Source of the DNA: Vibrio sp. SCSIO 43137
Lineage (GTDB): Bacteria; Pseudomonadota; Gammaproteobacteria; Enterobacterales; Vibrionaceae
NCBI RefSeq assembly: GCF_028201475.1
Contig: NZ_CP116384.1
Span: forward strand, 496,001 to 560,000
Direction: 5' to 3'
Length of the DNA stretch: 64,000 bases
Shown: positions 25,838 to 35,121 of the stretch, piece after piece
Position numbering within the stretch: position 1 is the stretch's first letter
How the letters are laid out: every line of letters starts with the position of its first letter
Program-made: the position numbers and the translations under genes
Notes under the pieces: model-generated
Databases searched by the model: none
What the model was told of the DNA's origin: nothing
What the model saw: the letters and a program-made list of their open reading frames with translations, nothing else

Positions 25838-27082
25838 TTATTTCAGCTTATTGATAACCGGCTGTCCCGGCTCCAGTTCCTGAACATGCCAGTCCAGACC
25901 GATCTCAGGCATGGTTTCAAGGAATGGGTCTGGATCCAACTGTTCCATATTAAACACGCCTTTATCGGCCCATTTACCACGGAAGTATTGCAGTGCAGCT
26001 GTAATAGCAGGAACACCTGTTGTGTATGAGATCGCCTGATGCTCAACGTCTTCGTAGGCAACTTCGTGATCGGCGTTGTTGTAGATAAATACGCTACGCT
26101 CTTTGCCATCTTTTTTGCCCTGAACCCAGGTACCGATGCATGTCAGGCCGGTGTAGCCCGGTGCCAGTGAAGTGGGATCCGGCAGCAATGCCTTAAGTAC
26201 ATGAAGAGGCTGAACCACAGTACCGTCGTTCAGTGTCAGCGGATCTGGACTTAGCAGGCCGATATCACGCATTACGTTAAAGTAGTTCAGGTAACGGTCA
26301 CCAAAGCCCATCCAGAACTCAATGCGTTTAGCCGGGATAAATTCTTTCAGAGAGCGGACTTCATCGTGTGCCATTGAGTACACTTTGTGTGAGCCACAAT
26401 TAGGGAACTCAAACTCAAGCATACGGGAGTGACAAGGAACTTGTTTCCACTCCTCGTTTTCCCAGTAGAAAGAGTCACCCTGAATTTCAAGCATATTGGT
26501 TTCCGGATCGAAGTTAGTAGCGAACTTCTTGCCGTGGTCGCCGGCGTTGACGTCCATAACATCAATGGTGTCGATTTCATCAAATAGGTGCTTAACGGCA
26601 TAGGCAGCGAAGATAGAAACCACACCCGGATCGAAACCGGCACCAAGGATGCCTGTGATGCCTGCCTGTTCGAACTTTTCACGGTAGCCCCATTGCCAGT
26701 CATAAGCCTGAGGAACTTGCTGACCTTCAGAGCAGAGGTCAACGGCCACTGATGTATCCAGATAGGAGACTTTCGCCTGATAACACGCTTCCATAATGGA
26801 CATGTTTACCCAAGGAGGACCAGCATTAATCACCAGATCCGGTTGCACTTCTTTAATCAGGGCAACCAGAGAATCAACATCATCTGCGTTAACTTCACGC
26901 GCTTCCAGCTTCTTTGCTGCGTCTTTCAGATTGTTCTTTTTATGAATCGATTCAATGATTTTTTCACATTTTGCAATGGTTCTTGAGGCCAGAGTGATAT
27001 CACCCAGAACATCGTTATTTTGTGCTGCTTTATGTGCAACAACCCAGCCAACACCGCCGGCACCAATTTGTAGAACTGCCAT
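25838..27082 (-). CDS. Carboxynorspermidine synthase (dehydrogenase, saccharopine-dehydrogenase-like)
   Basis: This 414-residue protein starts with the Rossmann loop MAVLQIGAGGVGWVVAHKAA and the ASRTIAKCEKI segment typical of saccharopine-dehydrogenase-like enzymes. Other features are NAGPPWVNMSIMEAC, GAGFDPGVVSIFAAYA and the C-terminal TGVPAITAALQYF. In vibrios this enzyme condenses aspartate semialdehyde with diaminopropane and reduces the product with NADPH to carboxynorspermidine. Its position between the diaminopropane-forming fusion enzyme (17-base gap) and nspC makes the assignment firm. It is of standard length, with no broken motif. Confidence 0.93.
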   Translation of the reverse strand: MAVLQIGAGGVGWVVAHKAAQNNDVLGDITLASRTIAKCEKIIESIHKKNNLKDAAKKLEAREVNADDVDSLVALIKEVQPDLVINAGPPWVNMSIMEACYQAKVSYLDTSVAVDLCSEGQQVPQAYDWQWGYREKFEQAGITGILGAGFDPGVVSIFAAYAVKHLFDEIDTIDVMDVNAGDHGKKFATNFDPETNMLEIQGDSFYWENEEWKQVPCHSRMLEFEFPNCGSHKVYSMAHDEVRSLKEFIPAKRIEFWMGFGDRYLNYFNVMRDIGLLSPDPLTLNDGTVVQPLHVLKALLPDPTSLAPGYTGLTCIGTWVQGKKDGKERSVFIYNNADHEVAYEDVEHQAISYTTGVPAITAALQYFRGKWADKGVFNMEQLDPDPFLETMPEIGLDWHVQELEPGQPVINKLK

Positions 27083-27099
27083 AATTTATGTTCCCTGTA

Positions 27100-29976
27100 T
27101 TATGCTAGCTCAATGGCTAGCGTGTTGATTTTATTGATTAAAGATTCGAAGTCTGAAGGTTTCAGACAAGGATTTAAAATAGTGAATTTAAGTGCGGATT
27201 TACCATCTACGATGGTTTCTCCCAAAACAGCGACTCCGCGGGTCAGCGCTTCAAGGCGGACGGCTTTATTCAACTCATCAAGGTCAGCAGATTCGTGGGT
27301 TACACGGAACAGAACCGTTGAAAGTGAGGGTTCAACCAGCAACTCAAACTGGTCATTTGAGCGAATCATCTCTGCGACCTGCTGAGTTTGTGTCAGCAGG
27401 TGATCGACCATTTCACCTAATGCCTGCGGGCCGACGTTTTGCATGGTCATAAAGACTTTTAATGCATCAAAACGTTTGGTAGTCGCAATGGATTTATCTA
27501 CCAGATTCGGCAGTTCATCATGCTCGCGATTCAGATAATCGGCGTGATGAAGCAGGAAGCGGAAGTTAGATCTGTCATTGACCAGCAGACTGCCGCAGCT
27601 AATTGTCTGATAGAAGAGCTTGTGGAAATCGACGCTGACGGAATCGGCACGTTCAATACCTTTCAGACGTGATTTATGGCTGCTGAGTATCAATGCTCCG
27701 CCATAAGCGCCATCAACGTGCATCCACATCTGGTGTCTGGCGGCAATATCTGCAATAACCTCAAGGTCATCAATTGCACCGTGATCCGTGGTACCGGCCG
27801 TGCCTACAATGGCGAACGGAATCAGCCCGTCCTGTTTTGCCTGCGTCAGCACGTGTTCCAGACAGGTCACATCCATAGTGCCGTCAGGGTTAGCTTTAAC
27901 CGTTATTACTGCTTTCTCGCCAAGCCCCATCCAAGACGCTGATTTTTGCACAGTAAAGTGCGATTTCTCAGAACAGACAATACGTAATTTATCTGCGTAA
28001 TCAGGAAGCCCTAGCTGCTGAATCGAGTGGCTACTTAGCTTATCGGCTATCCAGTCGCGGGCCAGCATGAGCCCCATCTGGTTACTCTGGGTTCCGCCGC
28101 TGGTGAAAATGCCGTCCGCTTTATCACTCATCTCATACTTATCACATAGCCAGTTCACCACTTTCTGTTCAACGTAAGTGGCAGAAGAGGCTTGATCCCA
28201 TGAGTCCATCGACTGATTCAGTGCCGCAATCATAGCTTCTGCGGCAATGGCAGGCATTAAAGGAGGCGTGTGCAGGTGAGCGATACAGTCAGGATGCTGA
28301 GTGAAGATGGCGTTTCTGGCTACCAGATCAGCGGTTTCATCAATCACTGACTTAATTGATGCATTTTTATTATCCAGATCAACGGCATTAATTGCTGCTT
28401 CTAGTTGCAGCGGATCAAGGCCGGAGTAGGGGGCATTGACCTGCTCAAACACCGACTTCATCGCAGAGGTGGTGTGATTCATTACCGAAGCAAACTCATG
28501 GCTGCCCAGCTCGCCTGTCTGGATAAAGTGCTGCTTCCACTCTTGCTGAGGTTCGCTTTCAACATAGCTTCCGCCAGCGGCGATAATAGCGTCTTCAAGC
28601 GCACGCAGGGCGAAATCAATTTGGTCGAAAGAGATAATTAGTGGCGGTAAGAAACGGATAACCGAGCCGTCGCGACCACCTTTTTCAACCATCAGACCGC
28701 GTTCAAGAGCGGCGCGTTGAACTGCCAGCGTTAACTCTCCATCGGCAAGAGGTTCGCCGAACTTGTTTAACTTGCTGTGCGGGTTTTGAATCTCAACGCC
28801 AAGCATTAATCCCTTGCCACGAACTTCAGCAATGCAATTTACCCGCTGCTGAAGGTTTTCAAGGCCTAAGCGCAGGTACTGACCGGCAACATTTGCGTGC
28901 TCAACAAGCTTGTCCCGCTGGATAATTTCCAGTGCTTTTGCACCGGAAACCATAGCTAACTGGTTTCCCCGGAAAGTACCTGTGTGCTCACCCGGCTTCC
29001 ATGTGTCGTGTTGCTTGTTGATCACCAGCAGGGACATCGGCATACCGCCGCCAATGGCTTTAGACAGACAGAGAATATCCGGCACAATGCCCGCTTCTTC
29101 GAAGGCAAAGTTATAGCCGGATTTACCGACACCACATTGAATTTCATCAAAAATCAGCAAAATATTGTGCTCATCGCAGATACGGCGTAGCTCGCGTAGC
29201 CAGAATGCCGGAGCCGGAATCACTCCGCCTTCGCCCTGCACCGGCTCCACGATGATAGCGGCAGGCTTCATAATGCCTGCTTCATCATCGTTCAGCAGAC
29301 GTTCGATATAGCGAATGCCGGCTTTTGCACCTTCATCACCACCTAAACCAAACGGGCAGCGCAGGCTATACGGGAATGGCATAAAATGAACATCTGACAT
29401 TAAGCCGCTGCGACGGGCTTTGGTATCCAGATTACCCATCATTGCCATGGTGCCGTTGGTCATCCCATGGTAGGCACCGCGGAAGGCAAACATGGTATTC
29501 CGGCCGGTGGTTTGCTTTGCCAGTTTGATGGCGGCTTCAACGGCATCAGCACCGGAAGGGCCGCAGAACTGGATAACAGAGTTATCACTGAGCTCTTGTG
29601 GCAGAAACGCTTTGACAGACTTAATAAAATTGTTTTTGGCAGAAGTGGCGATATCCAGCGTCTGATAGGGCAGGCCGGAATCCAACTGATCTTTTAGTGC
29701 CTGATTGATTTCCGGGTGGTTATAACCCAGAGCTAAAGTGCCCGCACCGGCAAGACAGTCGAGAAAGATCTGCCCGCGTGTATCTTCCACTAAGCAGCCG
29801 TAGGCCTGCTTAATTGCGAGGGGAAGACGGCGCGGATAAGAGCGAACCTCGGATTCGTGTTCAGCCTGTTCAATAAGAAGCTCGTCAGGTGTTAAGTCAT
29901 AGATGCCTTCTACAACCGGAACCTGAGAGGGAAAGTAATTTGCGATGGTATTATCGACTTCAAAGGCTGTGCTCAT
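27100..29976 (-). CDS. Bifunctional diaminobutyrate-2-oxoglutarate aminotransferase / L-2,4-diaminobutyrate decarboxylase
   Basis: This fusion has 958 residues from the start at 29976 (MSTAFEVDN); an upstream in-frame ATG at 30033 would add 19 residues and is less likely. The first half is a class III aminotransferase: GAGTLALGYNHPE, YHGMTNGTMA, LIFDEIQCGVGKSG and the PLP lysine in LCLSKAIGGGMP. The second half is a group II decarboxylase: TSGGTQSNQ, HVDGAYGGALILS, and the PLP lysine in SVDFHKLFYQTISCG. Together they convert aspartate semialdehyde to diaminobutyrate and then to 1,3-diaminopropane. It is the first gene of the norspermidine operon. The same fusion is known in Vibrio. Confidence 0.95.
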   Translation of the reverse strand: MSTAFEVDNTIANYFPSQVPVVEGIYDLTPDELLIEQAEHESEVRSYPRRLPLAIKQAYGCLVEDTRGQIFLDCLAGAGTLALGYNHPEINQALKDQLDSGLPYQTLDIATSAKNNFIKSVKAFLPQELSDNSVIQFCGPSGADAVEAAIKLAKQTTGRNTMFAFRGAYHGMTNGTMAMMGNLDTKARRSGLMSDVHFMPFPYSLRCPFGLGGDEGAKAGIRYIERLLNDDEAGIMKPAAIIVEPVQGEGGVIPAPAFWLRELRRICDEHNILLIFDEIQCGVGKSGYNFAFEEAGIVPDILCLSKAIGGGMPMSLLVINKQHDTWKPGEHTGTFRGNQLAMVSGAKALEIIQRDKLVEHANVAGQYLRLGLENLQQRVNCIAEVRGKGLMLGVEIQNPHSKLNKFGEPLADGELTLAVQRAALERGLMVEKGGRDGSVIRFLPPLIISFDQIDFALRALEDAIIAAGGSYVESEPQQEWKQHFIQTGELGSHEFASVMNHTTSAMKSVFEQVNAPYSGLDPLQLEAAINAVDLDNKNASIKSVIDETADLVARNAIFTQHPDCIAHLHTPPLMPAIAAEAMIAALNQSMDSWDQASSATYVEQKVVNWLCDKYEMSDKADGIFTSGGTQSNQMGLMLARDWIADKLSSHSIQQLGLPDYADKLRIVCSEKSHFTVQKSASWMGLGEKAVITVKANPDGTMDVTCLEHVLTQAKQDGLIPFAIVGTAGTTDHGAIDDLEVIADIAARHQMWMHVDGAYGGALILSSHKSRLKGIERADSVSVDFHKLFYQTISCGSLLVNDRSNFRFLLHHADYLNREHDELPNLVDKSIATTKRFDALKVFMTMQNVGPQALGEMVDHLLTQTQQVAEMIRSNDQFELLVEPSLSTVLFRVTHESADLDELNKAVRLEALTRGVAVLGETIVDGKSALKFTILNPCLKPSDFESLINKINTLAIELA

Positions 29977-30033
29977 GCTACATAATCCATTGAAATATAA
30001 TGACTCGTTTCCCGTACTTTGCTGGTCAGGCAA

Positions 30034-30699
30034 ATACAGGGTATACAGATGCGCCTCCGCATTTGCTATTGGTTAAATAGCAGATACAGATAGGCCGTCA
30101 CGATAAACGCGACTTATTATTTTGATTGGGGAGTAATCAAGGTTCCGTAATAGACCTGTTTTGTGAAACAGGGCATTTAGGCAGAATAAAGCTGATTAGT
30201 GTGTGTTTGTTTAAAGATGTCACTGTTGGGTTTCCCATAAATATGCTGTTTGGTCACAGCATTAGTATCCCTTCTACCGGCAAATGGCTTTGTCGGTACC
30301 TACCCTACGCAGTGATGCAATCAGCCCGAATGGTCACTACGCGTATCCCCCAGAGAACGATATGTTGCAATCGTGTGCTCCGAGATTGGGCAGGAATCTA
30401 CCATAAACTAAATTCTTTTGGCAATAACTTGGAATAGGTTGCATATTGAAATAATGCACTCGATTTTAATGATATTTAATTATTGATTACTTCTGACTTT
30501 TAAGGCTGTTTATGAATAGTAATTAAAGACGGAGTGGTAGAACTCTGTTTGCGACTTCACCAACCGAAAAGCAACTTTTACCCTGATAATAATGAGCATG
30601 ATGATAGTCAACGAATGGCCTCGGAAGCTATTCGTTGACTAAAAATCACCTTAAAAACGCTTTTATGCAGCCTATTTCCTTTCTGGAAATAACATAAAT
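30034..30699. other. 666-base region upstream of the norspermidine operon, hairpin-rich, no clear gene
   Basis: The only long reading (30126-30437, plus strand) does not look like a protein. Instead the stretch 30155-30374 holds six successive short inverted repeats: CCTGTTT/AAACAGG, TGGG/CCCA, ATGCTGT/ACAGCAT, TACCGGCAAA/TTTGTCGGTA, TACGCAGTGA/TCACTACGCGTA and ACGAT/ATCGT. A weaker GATT/AATC pair follows to 30398. On the minus strand this would be the 5' leader of the diaminopropane-forming gene; on the plus strand it could be a separate RNA. It matches no riboswitch class that I recognise. The remainder (30400-30699) is AT-rich with no feature I can name. Confidence 0.45.
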
Positions 30700-31557
30700 T
30701 TACTTAATAGCGTCACACTCGGAGTAGAGAAAAGTGCTAGATGTGATAAGGCTGTTATTGGTATTGTAAACTTCATATGTTAATGGCACACCGTGAACCC
30801 AAAATGGTTTACCAATTGGTTTGAAGCATAATTTTGTAATTAATTTATTATGCCATTGAGTTTTTTCCACTTCGGTAAGTATTGTTTCTTTGTTCAATAG
30901 AGTATGGGATTTGGTGGTTTCTTTTACAATCATACCCTCCATGTCACCGGACAGTTGTCTTTTATCGGCTTGCTTATTAGGTATAACTGTTACTTTTTTA
31001 TTAAAATCATCAATGTAAGCAGGCATCATGAGCTTTAGTGTCGCTTCAAAACTATCAGATTTAACTGCTTTAGAACATACTGTTTCTTCGTTGTCATCGT
31101 TGACATATTTGTATTGCTGCGAGCTGAGACTATGTAGAGTATCGACCTGTCGGTACCTATCTCTCTTCAATTGTTTCTCAAATGACTTCAAAAACAATTT
31201 AAAGAACTGTTCGGAGAGCTCATTTGCCGCTTCAACATAATAGTAATTAATTGTAGTGTAAATTTTGTTGCTGCTTGAGCGCTTCTCTCCGGACATTATT
31301 ATTTTATATACGAAAGGGCTTTTTATATCCGTCATTTGCCCTGTGAAGACTCCGGTTTCAATGTAAGTATCTTCTGGACCATTTGTAACGTGGCTTTTAT
31401 AGGTTATTTCTTTATCAGGCTCTTGCAGAGTACATTGCCAGTCTCCTTTTAGCTGGTTGTGATCGAATGTCACTTTAGGCACAGCCTTTTCCTTATCTGG
31501 ACTACTGCAACCAAATATTACACTGCTAAATATGGCTATTATAAGTATTCTTATCAC
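30700..31557 (-). CDS. Hypothetical lipoprotein
   Basis: This 285-residue protein starts MIRILIIAIFSSVIFGCSS, a lipoprotein signal peptide with the lipobox VIFGC and Cys17 as the lipidation site. I recognise no domain in the mature part. It contains LKGDWQCTLQEPDKEITYKSH near the start, resembling small 'WxC' lipocalin-like calibrations only loosely, then charged stretches and a C-terminal half rich in Lys and Thr (about 205-285). Two Cys in the C-terminal half (KLCFKP, SECDAIK) could form a disulphide. It stands alone on the minus strand in an AT-rich region with long flanking gaps. Function unknown. Confidence 0.7.
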   Translation of the reverse strand: MIRILIIAIFSSVIFGCSSPDKEKAVPKVTFDHNQLKGDWQCTLQEPDKEITYKSHVTNGPEDTYIETGVFTGQMTDIKSPFVYKIIMSGEKRSSSNKIYTTINYYYVEAANELSEQFFKLFLKSFEKQLKRDRYRQVDTLHSLSSQQYKYVNDDNEETVCSKAVKSDSFEATLKLMMPAYIDDFNKKVTVIPNKQADKRQLSGDMEGMIVKETTKSHTLLNKETILTEVEKTQWHNKLITKLCFKPIGKPFWVHGVPLTYEVYNTNNSLITSSTFLYSECDAIK

Positions 31558-31844
31558 TGATATTTCCTTCTATATTTGACTATTTAAACCCGACCGAGAA
31601 TATGCAACCTAAATCGAATGCTAGGTACTCGATATTAGCCGATTAATATGGTAAGTCTATGATCATTAGTCAAAAATCTATAGTTAAGGAGTCGTTTAGC
31701 GAAGAACTAGTATCATCAGGGACTGTTTATGGAATAAGGCTGCTTAGTAAAAGTATCTCTTTAGCAAGAGCTCCGTGTACTTTTTGAGGTTTTGTGTCAT
31801 GTACTTCTGTCCAGAAGGTGATATCTGTCGATTTGTAGATGTCA

Positions 31845-32246
31845 TCAGATATGGTTACTTAATCTGAGTTCCCGTCCGCAATGGCCACATACCTTAGGTT
31901 TTGAGAAGAAGTTGTGACCTTCTGACCTGTGGTGGCAGTGCGGACAAAACTCGGTGCGGTAGTTAATAAATTGCAGGGCTAAAATCGCAAATACAAAGGT
32001 AAAGGCGGTTAGTGGGTTGAACAGTTCATTACGTTGTGCGACAACAACAAAAATAATATAGAAGAAAGAAGAGAATTTAAGGATATGCAGTGTCGCAATA
32101 GTAAGCTTGCGGACTCGATAACTAACAGCGTACGAAAGCCATGCATCAGAAAACAGCAGCAGAGAAACTAGCGAACCGATAAAAACAGAGATTACCGTCA
32201 GATCTGTGTATGTAAGTGCTGCCAGTGCAGTGATTAACTCTTTCAT
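31845..32246 (-). CDS. Small membrane protein with C-terminal zinc ribbon (unknown function)
   Basis: From MKELITALAALTYTD at 32246 this protein has 133 residues; a longer reading to 32324 adds an unlikely Ser/Cys-rich leader. It has about three hydrophobic helices (LTVISVFIGSLVSLLLF, HILKFSSFFYIIFVVVA and LTAFTFVFAILALQF). A cytoplasmic tail follows with CPHC and CGHC pairs 20 residues apart, a plausible zinc ribbon. I know no family name for it. It is isolated between the lipoprotein and a divergently transcribed regulator gene. The combination suggests a membrane protein with a metal-bound or nucleic-acid-binding tail, but this is not shown. Confidence 0.6.
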   Translation of the reverse strand: MKELITALAALTYTDLTVISVFIGSLVSLLLFSDAWLSYAVSYRVRKLTIATLHILKFSSFFYIIFVVVAQRNELFNPLTAFTFVFAILALQFINYRTEFCPHCHHRSEGHNFFSKPKVCGHCGRELRLSNHI

Positions 32247-32575
32247 ATTGCGCATCCTATACCACTTTATGCAACTGTAATGGTACAACACGTTTGAACT
32301 GCAACTCTTTGAGCTTATTCTCATTAATCAACTGAAAAATAAGAAACCAGTTTTATTGCGGCTCCGGAGTAAAGGCAGTTAGGTGTGACGGGCAACAGTT
32401 TTTCCCTTTCAGCTCAGTTATGAGAGCGTATGCAGCAACCTTTTAACCTTCCGGCTTCGGAATATGCTTCACACTGTTGTAATAAACAGCGATAAATGAC
32501 AAAAAAACACTAACACTGTTGCTGTAAAGCATTTACTCTATCAGGCTGAGTTATATGTGGTAATCCGGTTGTAGT
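32247..32575. other. Intergenic divergent promoter region
   Basis: These 329 bases separate two divergent genes. I see AT-rich promoter-like sequence but no ORF, strong hairpin or recognised operator. Confidence 0.4.
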
Positions 32576-33919
32576 GTGTACGATATGATTAAAATTAGTG
32601 AAGCGAGAGTACTTATCATTAGTAGTACTATCAAAGATATCAATACCATCTCTATCGCTTTGCAGTCGCTTGGTGTTGCTGAACATAATATCCAGTCAAC
32701 TCATAACTTTAAGCTCGCCTTACGCCGTATTACTCAGCCCGCGTTTGATATCTATGTAATGGATTATGATCAGAGTGAGGTAAGAGAAGAGTTTTATCAT
32801 ACGGCTCAGCAAACCGGATTTATGAGTGATGTTTCGGTAAAAATATTTGTCACCTCAGATAAAAAGTCACTCTACGGCATTATGGATCTGGAACCGGACG
32901 GCTTTTTGATGCGCCCGTTTTCTGCCTCGAAAATGAAAGCGAAAATTTCTACTGTTTGTGAAGAGAAAAATAAGCTGAGTAGCCTTTTAGTTCTGGCCAA
33001 CGAACCTAATCAGAATAAGCTATTGTCAGCGTGTAACTTGTCTGAAATATACCACCCTAAGTTTTACTATCAGATAATGGAAACCCGTGGGCGTGTATTC
33101 GAAAATATGGGTGAGCAGGAGGTTGTGCTCAACCTGTACGAATCCATGATCAAGCGTATCGACAATAAAGTGAGTCACCCTTGGTTATATGCCCGTTATC
33201 TTAAGTCTCTGATACAGGCCAAGAAGATTAAGAAAGCCGATGCCATTCGTAAACATATTCTGGCCAATAAAGTGCGTATGTCTCCCGAGCTCTACGACAC
33301 CATTATTGATTTGGATATCTGTATTGGTGATATCGAAAATGCCCAGAGTGTCGCTGAATCCCTGTGTGCTTTAACCCCGGCCAACTTTGAGCGCAAAGCG
33401 GTATTGTCTACCTTGTATCTTATTCAGGGTGAATACTTTAAGGCGATGAAGCTGAACAACGAAAGCTACCAGACAAATAAAGATGGTTATCTGGATAAAC
33501 CTCTTAATCTTCTCGACTATCTTAAATCCATTCTGTATGTGGCTCAGCAGGATGAAGAGTCCCGTCACCTTTACCTTACTAAGTTTGACTTGCAGATAAA
33601 GTTTTTTAAGTACAAGAAGCTATCCGATAATGATAAATGGCGCCTTGAGTTACTTCAGATGCACAAGCGGTTACTGGAAGGGCATACCGGCGAAGCCGCT
33701 AAAAAATTGTCCGCTATGAAATCGAACCTTGGGCAGATGACACTGAAAACCCTTCACCACTATCTGACTTTAATTGGCTTATTAGAGATAGAAGCCGATC
33801 TGGATGATGTTTATGAACTCGCTCTGAAAAAGTTCAGGGAAGGTGAGACAAACTCCCTTGCCAGGGCTCAGATATATCTGATAGATGGTACATTCCGTTC
33901 ATTTAAGCAGGCCAGTTAG
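32576..33919 (+). CDS. Response-regulator-like protein with C-terminal helical (TPR-like) repeats
   Basis: This 447-residue protein starts at GTG 32576 or ATG 32585. Residues about 10-125 form a receiver domain: phospho-acceptor-like Asp63 in DIYVMDYD, Thr93 in KIFVTSD, but Arg113 in LMRPF where a Lys is almost invariant. Residues about 150-440 are helical repeats with TPR-like periodicity (VLNLYESMIKRID, ARYLKSLIQAKKIKKADAIRKHIL, AQSVAESLCALTPANFERKAVLS). There is no DNA-binding or enzymatic domain, so it probably acts through protein contacts. No kinase gene is adjacent. A weak AAACCC/GGGTTT hairpin (33924-33940) follows. Confidence 0.75.
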   Translation: MYDMIKISEARVLIISSTIKDINTISIALQSLGVAEHNIQSTHNFKLALRRITQPAFDIYVMDYDQSEVREEFYHTAQQTGFMSDVSVKIFVTSDKKSLYGIMDLEPDGFLMRPFSASKMKAKISTVCEEKNKLSSLLVLANEPNQNKLLSACNLSEIYHPKFYYQIMETRGRVFENMGEQEVVLNLYESMIKRIDNKVSHPWLYARYLKSLIQAKKIKKADAIRKHILANKVRMSPELYDTIIDLDICIGDIENAQSVAESLCALTPANFERKAVLSTLYLIQGEYFKAMKLNNESYQTNKDGYLDKPLNLLDYLKSILYVAQQDEESRHLYLTKFDLQIKFFKYKKLSDNDKWRLELLQMHKRLLEGHTGEAAKKLSAMKSNLGQMTLKTLHHYLTLIGLLEIEADLDDVYELALKKFREGETNSLARAQIYLIDGTFRSFKQAS

Positions 33920-33978
33920 CTTTAAACCCGATAAGGGTTTGTTACCATAGTGACCGGCAATGCATTACGAGACAGCAA

Positions 33979-34524
33979 ATGAGTCATGACCATTTTAACG
34001 GTAAGTTCGAAGTAGAACTTAAGTACCGTATTCGATCGAAAACAGCCTTTCTACAACATTTAAATACCCTCGATTATCAGGTGATGTTGGAAGACAACAC
34101 TGAGTTTGATCAGTACTTTGACTTTCCCGATCGCAGACTTAAGCGAGAGAACAAAAGTGTATGCCTGCGTGAAATGCAACCTTCCGGTATTAAACTCTGG
34201 ATCGTAAAAGGGCCGGAAACTGACCGCTGTGAAGCGGTCAATGTTTCAGATGTTAATAAATCCGTTAAGATGTTATCAACAATGGGATATTTGCCAGTGT
34301 TCCGGATGGAAAAAATGCGTAGTATCTACTTCGTAAACAAATACCATATCACGCTGGATCATTTACAGGGGTTGGGGGACTTTGCCGAGTTCGCCATTAT
34401 GACTGATGATGAGTCCCTGCTAGAGAGTTACCGCAGAGAGCTGATTCAACTGGCGTCGGGTTTTGGACTGTCAGATGAGGATTTGGAGCACCGCTCTTAT
34501 AAAGAGCTGGCGGGTATGGACTAA
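33979..34524 (+). CDS. cyaB: Class IV adenylate cyclase / CYTH-domain protein
   Basis: This 181-residue protein carries the CYTH signature ExExK near the start (FEVELKYRI, Glu11, Glu13, Lys15), charged strands DQYFDFPDRRLKRENKSVCLRE and IKLWIVKGPE, and the C-terminal ITLDHLQGLGDFAEFAI, where the last acidic residues bind metal. It matches class IV adenylate cyclases (CyaB), which form a small closed tunnel and can turn ATP into cAMP. Some relatives instead bind thiamine triphosphate or polyphosphate, so the activity is probable but not proved. It is 27 bases before the hupE-like gene and may head that operon. Confidence 0.85.
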   Translation: MSHDHFNGKFEVELKYRIRSKTAFLQHLNTLDYQVMLEDNTEFDQYFDFPDRRLKRENKSVCLREMQPSGIKLWIVKGPETDRCEAVNVSDVNKSVKMLSTMGYLPVFRMEKMRSIYFVNKYHITLDHLQGLGDFAEFAIMTDDESLLESYRRELIQLASGFGLSDEDLEHRSYKELAGMD

Positions 34525-34551
34525 ACAAAAAAGCAATAATAAAGAGAAACT

Positions 34552-35121
34552 ATGAAAAAATTAATTCTTACTCTGGCCCTATTCATTCCTAACTTAGCTT
34601 ATGCTCACGCCGATGCGTCAGGCACTGGTTTCTGGGCGGGTTTAAATCACCCTGTGCTCGGGCTTGACCACCTTTTAGCCATGATCTGCGTGGGTATATT
34701 GAGTGCTCAAATGGGCGGCAAGGCTATCTGGTCCGTCCCTGTTACTTTCGTTGTGGTGATGCTGCTAGGCGGCATTCTTGGCATGATGGGGATCCCTCTG
34801 ATATCTGTAGAGCTGGGGATTGCTGTGTCTGTCCTTGCCCTTGGTGCGGCTATTGCAGCGAACAAGCACTTTTCTGCTCTTTGGACCATGATGTTTGTGG
34901 CTCTGTTTGCCGTATTCCATGGCCATGCTCACGGCGTTGAAATGCCGGGGTTAGCCAGCCCGATAATGTATGCCTTAGGCTTTATCTGCGGAACGGCAGC
35001 AATTCATATTGCCGGCGTGGTCATCGGTACCTTTGCCAAAAACAATCAGTACGGTGACAAATTTATGCGTCTGTCGGGTACTGCTATTGCTGGTATGGGC
35101 CTCTACTTTGTGGTTGCCTGA
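34552..35121 (+). CDS. HupE/UreJ family membrane protein
   Basis: This 189-residue protein has a signal-like first helix (MKKLILTLALFIPNLAYAHA) followed by the family's HPVLGLDHLLAMICVG motif (about 33-48), whose His and Asp residues are implicated in nickel or cobalt handling. The second HGHAHG motif is at about 123-128. Five further membrane segments are visible. HupE/UreJ proteins are secondary nickel carriers usually found with hydrogenase or urease genes; neither is present here, as is common for orphan vibrio members. Its stop codon overlaps the next start (TGATG), so translation is coupled to the patatin gene. Confidence 0.88.
   Translation: MKKLILTLALFIPNLAYAHADASGTGFWAGLNHPVLGLDHLLAMICVGILSAQMGGKAIWSVPVTFVVVMLLGGILGMMGIPLISVELGIAVSVLALGAAIAANKHFSALWTMMFVALFAVFHGHAHGVEMPGLASPIMYALGFICGTAAIHIAGVVIGTFAKNNQYGDKFMRLSGTAIAGMGLYFVVA

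Noticed and set aside
27113-29697. Several plus-strand reading frames of 60-90 codons inside the diaminobutyrate fusion gene
   Set aside because: They are antisense shadows of a firmly identified gene and have no ribosome sites.
30275-30345. Possible known riboswitch (cobalamin, lysine, c-di-GMP, TPP) in the norspermidine leader
   Set aside because: None of the conserved core sequences of those classes is present on either strand.
30126-30437. 103-codon plus-strand reading frame upstream of the norspermidine operon
   Set aside because: Composition is not protein-like and the stretch is full of inverted repeats, which suits RNA or regulatory structure better.
34707-34889. Antisense reading frame in the hupE-like gene
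   Set aside because: Shadow of a conserved membrane protein gene, with no support of its own.
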